The position numbers and the translations under genes were made by a program. A model generated the notes under the pieces. The model was given only the letters and a program-made list of their open reading frames with translations, was not told where the DNA came from and did not search any database. From Halobacteriovoraceae bacterium (GTDB lineage: Bacteria; Bdellovibrionota; Bacteriovoracia; Bacteriovoracales; Bacteriovoracaceae), in the NCBI GenBank assembly GCA_002718735.1, contig PBFR01000006.1, positions 11,261-72,019 on the forward strand: a stretch of 60,759 nucleotides of DNA, given 5' to 3'. Of the stretch, positions 44,569 to 52,864 are shown one piece after another (the first letter of the stretch is position 1; each line of letters starts with the position of its first letter).

Positions 44569-46158
44569 CTAATCTACTTGAAATTTTTTCTCGTCTATAA
44601 CTTTTTGTTTTCTAATTTCTTTGGTTTTAAACTCTACCTGAGCAAGGTACTTTCCTTTCACAAGCGTAACTTCTCTTTTTCCTCTAAGTTCAGTTAATTC
44701 TTCTTCATTTCCCCAGAACCCTCTTTTGAACCACCGAATCTCAAGACCTGGAAGGTCTACAGTCTCAATCCGTACTTTTTCAGCGACTTTTACATTATCA
44801 ATTAGATTTACCACTTTGAAAAACCTAAGCCATATGTTTTCTTGGTCAACTGGACAAAATACTTTTGAGCGCATATTTCTCATCAAGCACTGGTTATGAG
44901 TTGGCCTAAAGCCTCTTTCTTCCGAATAAGCATCAAACACATTAAATGCTCCAACAACATTAGGTTTGAAGTTGTAATTTTTAGGGAAAGCATAGGCGTT
45001 GGCATAGGCCAATACATTGTCCCCATCTTGGGAGTGATCATGAACTCTAATCTCATGCTGGCCAGAACCCAGCTCTGTTCTAACGGTATTAAAGAAACTT
45101 CTGTCTTCAGTAAAAACCCCATCAAGCTCAAGCTCCTTGCCATCAAGCAAAACCTTAACTTCTTCACTATTTGTCCAACCAACCGAGCTCAACTTCATAG
45201 AAAAAGTGTGGCCTGGAGCATTTGGAAAGGAAAAGGAGTCTACAAAATCAGAGTTCGTTAGATCTTTCCAGACGTATGCTCCAGTTAAGAATTTGGCCCT
45301 GTGAACTTCGACTTCCCCCTCGATCCAGTGCTTCCATGGCACATTTGAGCTTCTTGAAAAATTTGCGCCGCTATAGACTTGTCCGCCATCATATTCCTCG
45401 CCCACGTTGGAAAAGTTGTGTCCGAGCTCATGTCTTAAAACCATAGAGCCAGAATTTAAAGACCTTGTGGTGATTGCATATCTTCCACCAAGTCCACCAT
45501 AGTAATCATCATTGGCAATCACAATGGGGTAATCAACTTTACTTGAGGCCAGATTTAGGGCCCTTTCCATAGCAAGTCGATCACCTGGCATAATACCTCT
45601 TTTAGAGCCCTTTGGTGCCCTATAAAGACCAAATGCAGTGTCTTTTTCAATTAAGTCTGTGATTCCGGAGTCATTACTGGATGTATACACAGCGTAGATA
45701 TTAAAAAGAGGCAAATAAGACTTGAATGTAACCTCTCTAAAGAGGTCATCAACCATTCTATTTACATCGTTATAATACTTTTCTTTTTCCTCTAAGGTGT
45801 AGCCATCGCCAATAATAACTAGAACGATTCGATTTTCATCACTACCAGTTTTTACTAGCTCTCTTACCTCGCTATTGGGAAGAACAACTTTAGACTTTTT
45901 ACTAAACAATACTTTTTTCTGTTCAGAGGTGATTTCATCTTCGGGTATAAGCCACTCTTGATATTGAACGTTTTCTGTAGCAACTTTTTCGGCAATAGAT
46001 TCGCGGATGTCTTTTAATAGAACTTTTTCTTCCACTAGCTTATTAATTTTTTGAACTGATTCGACTTTAACTTTTCCAGATCTCACAGTTTGCTTTACCA
46101 AGTACGAAGCAAACAATTGACTGGAAACGATTAGACCAATTGCGACAACTTTAAACAT
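44569..46158 (-). CDS. Secreted M64-family (IgA peptidase-like) metallopeptidase
   Basis: A 529-residue protein starting at the ATG with AAGGAGAG upstream (the frame is open to 46221). Signal peptide MFKVVAIGLIVSSQLFA. The M64 signature is present: VLVIIGDGYTLEEKEKYYND near residue 130 and the zinc motif RHELGHNFSNVGEEYDGG near 238-255, with HExxH and a downstream Glu/Asp-rich third-ligand segment. A C-terminal beta domain of about 200 residues (VKVLLDGKELELDGVFTE, GQHEIRVHDHSQDGDN) follows. First gene of a two-gene protease operon, likely for degrading prey or environmental proteins. Confidence 0.9.
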   Translation of the reverse strand: MFKVVAIGLIVSSQLFASYLVKQTVRSGKVKVESVQKINKLVEEKVLLKDIRESIAEKVATENVQYQEWLIPEDEITSEQKKVLFSKKSKVVLPNSEVRELVKTGSDENRIVLVIIGDGYTLEEKEKYYNDVNRMVDDLFREVTFKSYLPLFNIYAVYTSSNDSGITDLIEKDTAFGLYRAPKGSKRGIMPGDRLAMERALNLASSKVDYPIVIANDDYYGGLGGRYAITTRSLNSGSMVLRHELGHNFSNVGEEYDGGQVYSGANFSRSSNVPWKHWIEGEVEVHRAKFLTGAYVWKDLTNSDFVDSFSFPNAPGHTFSMKLSSVGWTNSEEVKVLLDGKELELDGVFTEDRSFFNTVRTELGSGQHEIRVHDHSQDGDNVLAYANAYAFPKNYNFKPNVVGAFNVFDAYSEERGFRPTHNQCLMRNMRSKVFCPVDQENIWLRFFKVVNLIDNVKVAEKVRIETVDLPGLEIRWFKRGFWGNEEELTELRGKREVTLVKGKYLAQVEFKTKEIRKQKVIDEKKFQVD

Positions 46159-46368
46159 GAAACTCTCCTTGAAGGAAGTATTCTTCCAAGACCCCGATAG
46201 TCCGTCAAAGGCAATGCACAATATATAAGTATGCTCTGCACAGTTTTCGCAGTGCTTCTCAACTTACTAGGTTCTCCTACTATTTTTCCTAGGTAGAGCT
46301 GGTAAATTTGAATGATCTCCTTAAACCATTGAGTTAATAGGTTTTATTTTGATTCTCATGAGTCTAAT

Positions 46369-47499
46369 ATGAGGTCTATGAGCAAAGTATTGATAAGCCA
46401 AAAAGACCTTCACGCCACCAAAAGTGGTGTCCCTAGAATCGTTCACCAACAACTTCGTTTTTTTTCGAGTCAAGGACATGAGGCATACGCTATAGCTGAA
46501 AGAATTGATAAACAAGCTGTGCATGCATCCGGGGGAATGCCCTATAAGACATTTAGATGGCCTATCAGCGGATATTATCGCCGAATCAATTACCAAAAGA
46601 GAGTTGCCAAAGCGGTAAAGAAACTAAAGCCAGAGCTTGTTATCGGGCACGGCGATATTGTAGAGCAAGATATTTGTTATATTCACAACTGTGTTCACTT
46701 AGCCTACAGGCTCATTAATGGAAAAGATATTCCAGATGATCACGAAGTTGGAAGAATTCATGCAGAGATTCTCACAAAGCAAAAGTTCAAGGTATTGGTT
46801 TGCAACTCTCAAATGATGAAAAACGATCTAATGGATAGGTTTGGCGTTCCCGAGGCAATGATAGAAGTTCTTTACCCAATGTATTCCTCAGAAAAGTTCA
46901 ATCCTGAAAGTGGGAACAGAGAAGGTAAGAGAGCTGAGCTTGGATTAAAAAATGAAGAAGTTGTCATTGGTTTTATTACTTCAGGTAACTTCAAAAAAAG
47001 AAACCTCTCTCTTGTTATCGAGGCAGTTTCAAAACTTAAAAAGATTTCAAGTGTGCCAATTAAAGTGCTTGTGGCCGGAAAAGATAAAACAGAAAAGTAT
47101 CAAGAAAGAATAGACGCTTTAGAGATGGCACAAGATTTCATATTTCTTCCATCAATTGATCGAGTTGAAGACTACTACGCTGCTAGCGATATTTTTGTAC
47201 TACCCGCCCACATAGAAGAATTTGGCCTAAGTATTATGGAGGCCATGGGTTGTGGAAAAGCTGTCATAACAACAAATATGACTGGGGCCAGCGAATTAAT
47301 TGAGGGTGAGTCTAGAAACTTCATCCTCAAAGAAAGTTCAGTTGATGAATTATCCACAAAGCTTCAGCAGCTTGTCGAATCTCCTGAGCTTGTATCATCA
47401 TTAGGAATATTTAATTCAAAGGTTGCGATCAAACATAGCAGGGTTTCAAAAGAACGAGATTTCGGTCACTTATTAACTAAGAGAGGTTTTAGATTTTAG
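46369..47499 (+). CDS. GT4-family glycosyltransferase
   Basis: A 376-residue (or 373 if the in-frame ATG at 46378 is used) GT-B fold enzyme transferring a sugar from a nucleotide donor to a surface glycan or lipid. The N-terminal acceptor lobe contains KSGVPRIVHQQLRFFSSQGH; the C-terminal donor lobe contains GFITSGNFKKRNLSLVIEAV and the family ExxxxxxxE motif EEFGLSIMEAMGCGKAVI near residue 283, which binds the donor. The start is ambiguous because no good ribosome-binding site precedes either ATG. It stands alone on the plus strand, with ugd and galE nearby that could supply UDP-sugars. Confidence 0.9.
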   Translation: MRSMSKVLISQKDLHATKSGVPRIVHQQLRFFSSQGHEAYAIAERIDKQAVHASGGMPYKTFRWPISGYYRRINYQKRVAKAVKKLKPELVIGHGDIVEQDICYIHNCVHLAYRLINGKDIPDDHEVGRIHAEILTKQKFKVLVCNSQMMKNDLMDRFGVPEAMIEVLYPMYSSEKFNPESGNREGKRAELGLKNEEVVIGFITSGNFKKRNLSLVIEAVSKLKKISSVPIKVLVAGKDKTEKYQERIDALEMAQDFIFLPSIDRVEDYYAASDIFVLPAHIEEFGLSIMEAMGCGKAVITTNMTGASELIEGESRNFILKESSVDELSTKLQQLVESPELVSSLGIFNSKVAIKHSRVSKERDFGHLLTKRGFRF

Positions 47500-47590
47500 T
47501 TCAAATGAAGCTCAAAACCCCCTAAAACCAATATTATTGATATCTTTTATCATTTAAGCGCGCTATACTGTTCCGACTTTTGGAGTTTAT

Positions 47591-47632
47591 TTTCGGCCAT
47601 TTGATTAACGTTGATGATCTTCGGCGCCGAAA
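47591..47632 (+). promoter_or_regulatory. Structured leader of rpsU
   Basis: TTTCGGC (47591-47597) can pair with GCCGAAA (47626-47632) in the transcript. The 3' arm also forms part of a perfect 12-base palindrome TTCGGCGCCGAA (47620-47631). The element lies about 80 bases before the S21 start and could be a ribosomal-protein control element or a protein-binding dyad. Confidence 0.35.
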
Positions 47633-47709
47633 TGCCATTATATAAATTATAACAATATGAATAGAAACGACTCTGGATACCAGGGTTGAATTTAAAAAGG
47701 ACATGTATT

Positions 47710-47940
47710 TTGGAAAAACTAGGTGCAGTATCAGTAAAGGTCACAGAATCCGACAACGTAAATTGGGCTCTTAAAAAATTTAAGAGACTTTGCGACAAAA
47801 GAGGAATCACTAAAGAGTACCGTGCTAGAAAAGAGTACAAAAAGCCATCTGTAGAAATGAAAGAAAAACAAGAAGCTGCAGAGAAAAGAAGGCTTAAAGA
47901 GCTTAGAAAGAAAAGAGGAAGACGTAGTCGTAAGATATAG
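47710..47940 (+). CDS. rpsU: 30S ribosomal protein S21
   Basis: A 76-residue basic ribosomal protein. The core VKVTESDNVNWALKKFKRLC and EYRARKEYKKPSVEMKEKQE, with a basic tail RGRRSRKI, is diagnostic of S21. The start is taken as TTG at 47710, preceded by AAAAAGGA at 8-base spacing; a second TTG at 47686 and an out-of-frame ATG nearby are less likely. Not in the trmB-dnaG-rpoD operon as in E. coli, but upstream of an RRM RNA-binding gene 34 bases away, with which it may be co-transcribed. Confidence 0.95.
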   Translation: MEKLGAVSVKVTESDNVNWALKKFKRLCDKRGITKEYRARKEYKKPSVEMKEKQEAAEKRRLKELRKKRGRRSRKI

Positions 47941-47974
47941 TCTTACCCTCTTCGTCGCTTACAAGGAGAATTAA

Positions 47975-48268
47975 ATGAGCGCAAAAATTTATGTAGGAAA
48001 CCTTTCTTGGAACACTGAAAATGAAGGGTTAGAGAGCCTTTTCTCTCAGTACGGAAGTGTTGTTTCAGCTAAGGTTATCACTGATCGTGAAACTGGCAGA
48101 AGCAGAGGTTTCGGATTCATTGAAATGTCTAACAGCGACGAAGCAGCTGCTGCAATCGAAGCTCTTAACAACTATGAGCACGACGGAAGAAATCTTCGTG
48201 TAAACGAAGCTGAAGACAAGCCGAGAAAAAACTTCGGTGGTGGAAACGGCGGCGGAAGAAGATTCTAA
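47975..48268 (+). CDS. RRM-domain glycine-rich RNA-binding protein
   Basis: A 97-residue protein with a single RRM: RNP2 IYVGNL at residues 5-10 and RNP1 RGFGFIEM at about 44-51, followed by a Lys/Arg and Gly-rich tail (NFGGGNGGGRRF). It resembles the cold-inducible Rbp proteins of cyanobacteria and many deltaproteobacterial relatives, which bind single-stranded RNA. A strong AAGGAG precedes the ATG. It is followed two bases after its stop by a TTG-starting methyltransferase-like gene. Confidence 0.95.
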   Translation: MSAKIYVGNLSWNTENEGLESLFSQYGSVVSAKVITDRETGRSRGFGFIEMSNSDEAAAAIEALNNYEHDGRNLRVNEAEDKPRKNFGGGNGGGRRF

Positions 48269-48269
48269 T

Positions 48270-49022
48270 TTGCCAACACCTTTATTGAGAAGGGACTATG
48301 AAGAGCTTGCAAAGCATCGTCCCTCTCAAAACCAAATAATAAAGCTCCTCAAACAACCTGAATTTTTTAGATTGCCAAGAGGAGCCACTTCAAGAAATCA
48401 ATCCAAACGACTCGATAAAATCTTAGGTTTTAAAATTTCAAAAGTTGAACAAAAGCTTTTAAAAAAGTACAAGGCCTACTACAGTCTTGATCAGTCAGGA
48501 AGAAAGCAGAAGTACCAAGGTTGTGAAACCTGGATAGGACTACATCCGCAGGTTCTTCAAACTCCTTATAATGAAATTTTCGACTTCTTCGAAGTTCTTA
48601 AAGTGCACAATCCAAAATCAATTGTCGATATCGGAGCAGGCTATGGAAGAGTTGGCCTTGTTATGGCGAGCATGTTTCCAGAAGCAACTTTCTCTGGATA
48701 TGAAATAGTTGAAAAACGTCTTGAGGAAGGCAACCGAATCTTTGAAAGATTGGAGCTCGATCAATGTCAGATGTATTACGCTGACCTATCCAAAGAGAGC
48801 TTCACCCCTCCTATTGCCGATATTTACTTTATTTATGATTTTAGTGATCCATTAGATATTAGAAAGATTTTAGGTCAACTTCGTGCAGTTAATGAAAATA
48901 GAAAAGCTTTTGTTATAGCCAAAGGTGAATTTATTCAACCCATTCTAACAAAGTATCCTGAGTTTAAATCAATTGTGCCTTTGGCCAAAGGTAAGAGCTG
49001 GGATATCCTCCAGCTCAATTAA
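48270..49022 (+). CDS. SAM-dependent methyltransferase-like protein
   Basis: About 250 residues. The SAM-binding motif IVDIGAGYGRVGLVMASMF (near 118-136) is followed by an acidic GYEIVEKR turn and a DIYFIYDFSDPLDIRK segment in the motif IV position. A basic N-terminal region (residues 1-85) precedes it. The start is uncertain: TTG at 48270, two bases after the RRM stop, is preferred; the frame is open to GTG 48237 inside the RRM gene. Substrate unknown; linkage to S21 and an RNA-binding protein suggests an RNA or ribosome target, but this is inference. Confidence 0.7.
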   Translation: MPTPLLRRDYEELAKHRPSQNQIIKLLKQPEFFRLPRGATSRNQSKRLDKILGFKISKVEQKLLKKYKAYYSLDQSGRKQKYQGCETWIGLHPQVLQTPYNEIFDFFEVLKVHNPKSIVDIGAGYGRVGLVMASMFPEATFSGYEIVEKRLEEGNRIFERLELDQCQMYYADLSKESFTPPIADIYFIYDFSDPLDIRKILGQLRAVNENRKAFVIAKGEFIQPILTKYPEFKSIVPLAKGKSWDILQLN

Positions 49023-50333
49023 TTAAATTCTTTTACCTACAGCGTAGTAATCAAAGCCTTCTTCTTTAACTTGTGAAGTCTTGTATAGATTTCTACCATC
49101 AAAGATAACAGGTGTTTTAAGAGCTGCTTTTAATTCACTAAAGTCTGGAATTCTGAATTCTTTCCACTCAGTAAGTACCACAAGACCATCAGCTCCTTTA
49201 CAAGCATCGTACTTGTATTCAACTTTCTCAGCGTCCAGTTTGTGCTCATTTGCATATTTTTCAAAATTATCATCAGCAACAGGATCAAAAAACTTAACCT
49301 TTGCACCAGCTTCAGTAAGAGCTTTGGCCATATAGATCGCGGGCGTCTCTCTGATGTCATCAGTATTTGCTTTAAATGCAACTCCCCAAAAAGCAAAAGT
49401 CTTGCCTTTAAGGTCACCCTTAAAGTGCTTTTTAATCTTTTGGAACATGTATGTTTTTTGCTCGTCATTCACCTCTTCAGTGGCGTTGATGACTTTTAGG
49501 TCAAGATCATGTTTTTTGGCAGTATGAATTAATGCCTTAACATCCTTAGGAAAGCAAGATCCACCATAGCCAGGGCCTGGATACAAGAATTTAGTACCAA
49601 TTCTTGAATCCATAGAGATTCCGTGACGAACTTCTTCAACATCTGCTCCAGTTAGGTCACATAGCCTTGCCATCTCGTTCATAAAAGAGATCTTCATGGC
49701 AAGAAAGCAGTTTGCTGAATACTTAGTCATTTCAGCTGAAAGGTTGCTCATTTGAATTGTTCTAGAGATTTGTCTATTGAATGGCTCGTATAGCTCTTCC
49801 ATAACTTTGAAAGCTTCGTCATTGTCAGTACCAATGATTACTCTTTCAGGCTTCATAAAGTCATTTACAGCAGAGCCTTCTTTTAGAAACTCAGGATTAT
49901 TAACAACTATAAATTTCTTATCCGTTTTTTCAGAAAGATATTTTTTAACGTTTTCTCCAGTCCCAACTGGAACCGTTGATTTTAGAACTACAATCAGTCC
50001 ATCTCTCATATAAGGAATTAGTGAATCAAGAGCTGCGTAAACATACTTAAGATCAGCTGAACCATCATCGCCACTTGGAGTTCCAACGGCCATAAATACA
50101 GCTTTTGCCTCTTTTACCGATTCATAATCAGTTGAGAAGAAGATTCTTTTATCATCGATGTTTCTTCGCATCATTGGCTCAAGGCCAGGCTCATATATCG
50201 GAGACTTTCCATCTCTCATCATTTTGACTTTATTTTCATCTATATCGATACAAGTTACCTTGTTGCCCATTTCTGCAAAACAAGTACCCGTTACAAGACC
50301 TACATAACCAGTTCCAACGACTGAAATCTTCAT
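49023..50333 (-). CDS. ugd: UDP-glucose 6-dehydrogenase
   Basis: A 436-residue NAD-dependent enzyme oxidising UDP-glucose to UDP-glucuronate for capsule or LPS precursors. It begins with the Rossmann motif VVGTGYVGLVTGTCFAE, has the conserved PEFLKEGSAVNDFMKPERVI (near 145) and the catalytic Cys in PGYGGSCFPKDVKALI near 255. The C-terminal domain includes FWGVAFKANTDDIRETPA. Full family length. Monocistronic on the minus strand; galE and a GT4 glycosyltransferase lie within 11 kb. Confidence 0.96.
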   Translation of the reverse strand: MKISVVGTGYVGLVTGTCFAEMGNKVTCIDIDENKVKMMRDGKSPIYEPGLEPMMRRNIDDKRIFFSTDYESVKEAKAVFMAVGTPSGDDGSADLKYVYAALDSLIPYMRDGLIVVLKSTVPVGTGENVKKYLSEKTDKKFIVVNNPEFLKEGSAVNDFMKPERVIIGTDNDEAFKVMEELYEPFNRQISRTIQMSNLSAEMTKYSANCFLAMKISFMNEMARLCDLTGADVEEVRHGISMDSRIGTKFLYPGPGYGGSCFPKDVKALIHTAKKHDLDLKVINATEEVNDEQKTYMFQKIKKHFKGDLKGKTFAFWGVAFKANTDDIRETPAIYMAKALTEAGAKVKFFDPVADDNFEKYANEHKLDAEKVEYKYDACKGADGLVVLTEWKEFRIPDFSELKAALKTPVIFDGRNLYKTSQVKEEGFDYYAVGKRI

Positions 50334-50488
50334 ATAAAACTCCTTAAAGAAGTCTTTAATATACTAGATTATAGTGAATTTTCCATGAGTTTTTGGCATG
50401 AGGGCCACACCAAACCTGAGCTTTTAGCTGTGCTTTAGACCTATTGAGCTGACATGCAAAAACAATACTTTAGGCCGTTGAATTTGAA

Positions 50489-52522
50489 TTAATAAAACGC
50501 CCAACTTCCACCAAGATTCACCCGAGCTCCAGCTTGTTCATCCTCGGTGTAGCCAAAAGTGATTGTTGGCCCAGTTTTGTCTTTTTTAAGCCAACTTTTT
50601 GAACCCACCACCTCTGTCACTGAATATGAGCCAGGTGCAAATGCTGGCATATCTTTAGTTATGGGTGCTTGGTGCTTGGCCTCAAATCTGTAATTTCTTT
50701 TAGTGTCCTCAAGAGCTGCCCTGACTGCATAGTAGTCTCCAATATTTCTGGTGTAGATTGCAGCGTCCAAAGAAGCGTTTAAGTTCTTAGTGGCCTCATA
50801 TGAAATACCTGACTTGTAGTTGACGCTGTTTAAAATAATGCCTTTTCCAGAGAGGCTGTTCTCAGCTTGGGCCTGTGCATCTTTATTCCAAATAAATGTT
50901 TCAGCTTCAACCCTTACATAAGCTCCTACTTCATCACCTCTATACCTAGCTTCAGCACCAGGGGTCAAGGTAACCGATGGTTCAGGCATAACTCCAGTTT
51001 CCACTTCTTCTCCAGTGGCCTTATCTACAACTACACTTTTTGATAGTTGAATTTCACCCCTTAAGTCTAAATTGGCCGCCACCGAAAACTTGTCTGTCGC
51101 CTTATAAGTAAAAGTTGGGTTTTGTCTCATGTAGCCATAAAAGCCCTGAGTGCTCACTGTTTTATACGCTGTTTCACCATCAGTTTTATAGAGGGAAGCT
51201 CCATACTCTATTCCGTTTACGGCCGAGTTGAAAGTGACCGCTGATACCTTTGTTCCATCTGAGAGTTCACCTGTTACAATGGCACCTTCACCAAAATCTG
51301 AATTTGTGTACACTTTATTAATGTTGTAGTTCTTTGAGATATCATTATCGGTCTTAAAGCCTGACGCTTCTCTCAGCATTTTACCCAGCTCAGTAGGCAT
51401 TTGTAGTACAGCTTTCCCCTTGGCGTCGTACACTCTATAAGCAATCCCTGTCACTGGCATTCTCCCGCCTTGCTTAAGCTGTGCTACACCTTTGTTGGAA
51501 TCATCAGCCTGAGTTTCATTATAGTTAATTTTATATAATTTCGATGGGTCATTGGGATCAACAATCGCAAACGTTTGGTGAGATCCTTGAGCGGCTTGAT
51601 ATCCAACTCTATAAATATGTTTTGGATCGATTCCAAGCTCTATAGCAATTTCAGACTGTGCAGCAACAATATCTCTACATGTTCCACCCTCTTCTCCACT
51701 ACCTAGAGTTGAAAATAATTGCTCTATGCTTACGACACTTTTATCACCGGAGTTGGCCCTCTCCTCAGAGTAATTGGTCAGAAATTTTCCACCTAGTTGT
51801 GAAAGAAATTCAAGTTTTTCCCCATAAGTGAGTTTGTCTTTTAAAAATCTAAAGCTCTCCCTCCACTCCAATGGGTTTTGAATTGAGTCAGACAAGACCT
51901 GCTCCACGCCTAGAATCGACTCAGGGATGTCCAGGTCAAACCTAACCTTTATGTATTTTTTCATGTGACTTACTTTCTCTTCCTTTGAAAGTGTGCTCCA
52001 TTTAGCTTTAATGTCTTCACGGTACTTAAGATAATGACGTACTAGCACATTGTAGTCATCCACCCATGCTTGATCGTTATCCCTCATAAATTGAGTATAT
52101 CTGCTGTAGCTAAAATCAGAGAGCTCTCTTTCCAACTGATCACCAGTATTGTAGCTTGCGTAAGCTCCAACAACCCACTTCCTTTTGGATACAATGTCTT
52201 TGATTTCTTCTCTATCTTTTAGAGCATCTGAATACTGGCCTTCAACGCAGTTTACACCAACATTTCCTGGGCCAGTATTTTTATCGATTGATACATTTCT
52301 GTCTGCGTTAACGATTTGTCTGATTTCATCTTGGTAGTGGGCATAGGCCACGAGCCTTTCAGTACCTTCGGTGTCTTGCTTAAAATCATCATTTACTGGA
52401 GCAAGCTTTTGCACAATTTGATGAGACTCTTCGGCCAAAACCGCGATCCGTCCCAAGTCTGTTGTTGCCGCAAATGTTGAGGTAGAAAGAATTAAAAATA
52501 TTGAGGCCGATGTTTTAAACAT
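50489..52522 (-). CDS. Secreted transglutaminase-like protein with probable outer-membrane barrel
   Basis: A 677-residue protein with signal peptide MFKTSASIFLILSTSTFA. Residues about 20-260 are helical and charged. Around residue 281 a Cys occurs in GEEGGTCRDIVAAQSEIAIE, followed by GIDPKHIYRVGYQ, His near 313 in QGSHQTFAIVDP and Asp near 318: the order and spacing of a transglutaminase/papain-fold Cys-His-Asp triad. From about residue 430 the chain alternates polar and aromatic strands (TPGAEARYRGDEVGAYVRVE, NLNASLDAAIYTRN) and ends VNLGGSWAFY, typical of an outer-membrane barrel. Such a fusion is unusual. Monocistronic, with 154 bases to ugd. Confidence 0.78.
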   Translation of the reverse strand: MFKTSASIFLILSTSTFAATTDLGRIAVLAEESHQIVQKLAPVNDDFKQDTEGTERLVAYAHYQDEIRQIVNADRNVSIDKNTGPGNVGVNCVEGQYSDALKDREEIKDIVSKRKWVVGAYASYNTGDQLERELSDFSYSRYTQFMRDNDQAWVDDYNVLVRHYLKYREDIKAKWSTLSKEEKVSHMKKYIKVRFDLDIPESILGVEQVLSDSIQNPLEWRESFRFLKDKLTYGEKLEFLSQLGGKFLTNYSEERANSGDKSVVSIEQLFSTLGSGEEGGTCRDIVAAQSEIAIELGIDPKHIYRVGYQAAQGSHQTFAIVDPNDPSKLYKINYNETQADDSNKGVAQLKQGGRMPVTGIAYRVYDAKGKAVLQMPTELGKMLREASGFKTDNDISKNYNINKVYTNSDFGEGAIVTGELSDGTKVSAVTFNSAVNGIEYGASLYKTDGETAYKTVSTQGFYGYMRQNPTFTYKATDKFSVAANLDLRGEIQLSKSVVVDKATGEEVETGVMPEPSVTLTPGAEARYRGDEVGAYVRVEAETFIWNKDAQAQAENSLSGKGIILNSVNYKSGISYEATKNLNASLDAAIYTRNIGDYYAVRAALEDTKRNYRFEAKHQAPITKDMPAFAPGSYSVTEVVGSKSWLKKDKTGPTITFGYTEDEQAGARVNLGGSWAFY

Positions 52523-52783
52523 ATAATCACCTTAAATAGTCTTATCTTTCTTTTCGGCTTAAATATCTAAATTTATTAATAACTTTACAAAAAATATGAA
52601 CAATAAGGTTTCAATATAGAAAGCTTTAAAGCAAGGTTAACACTTTGATTGGTATTGCTAAGTTTCCTTAATAAAAAGGCCTTACTATCCCAAAGTATTT
52701 AATGATTCTTTATATGAAATCTGAGCTATAGCACTTCGTTGAAAATTTTGGCTTCCAGAGTGAAACTGTAGGGATTTAACTTC
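52523..52783. other. Intergenic sequence, no gene seen
   Basis: AT-rich DNA upstream of the 50,489-52,522 gene, presumably holding its promoter. No hairpin terminator, RNA gene or coding frame was recognised. It ends where similarity to the HTH gene at 54,893 begins. Confidence 0.4.
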
Positions 52784-52864
52784 CAGACACAGGAATTTAT
52801 AAAATCATTTAGGCCTATAAGAGAGACGAGATTTACGAAGAAGCCCCCCAAAGCTTCGCTCTAA
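52784..52864 (+). pseudogene. Decayed 3' end of an HTH antitoxin-like gene
   Basis: Reading in frame from 52784 gives QTQEFIKSFRPIRETR, then FTKKPPKASL and a stop at 52862-52864. This matches the C-terminus of the intact HTH gene at 54,893-55,348 (QEFIKSFRIIREMSFIKKTP). Twenty-two bases (52788-52809 and 55263-55284) are identical. No start or upstream part remains. The convergent Fic gene ends inside it, so its last codons (coding for about RAKLWGASS) are antisense to this remnant. Confidence 0.75.
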
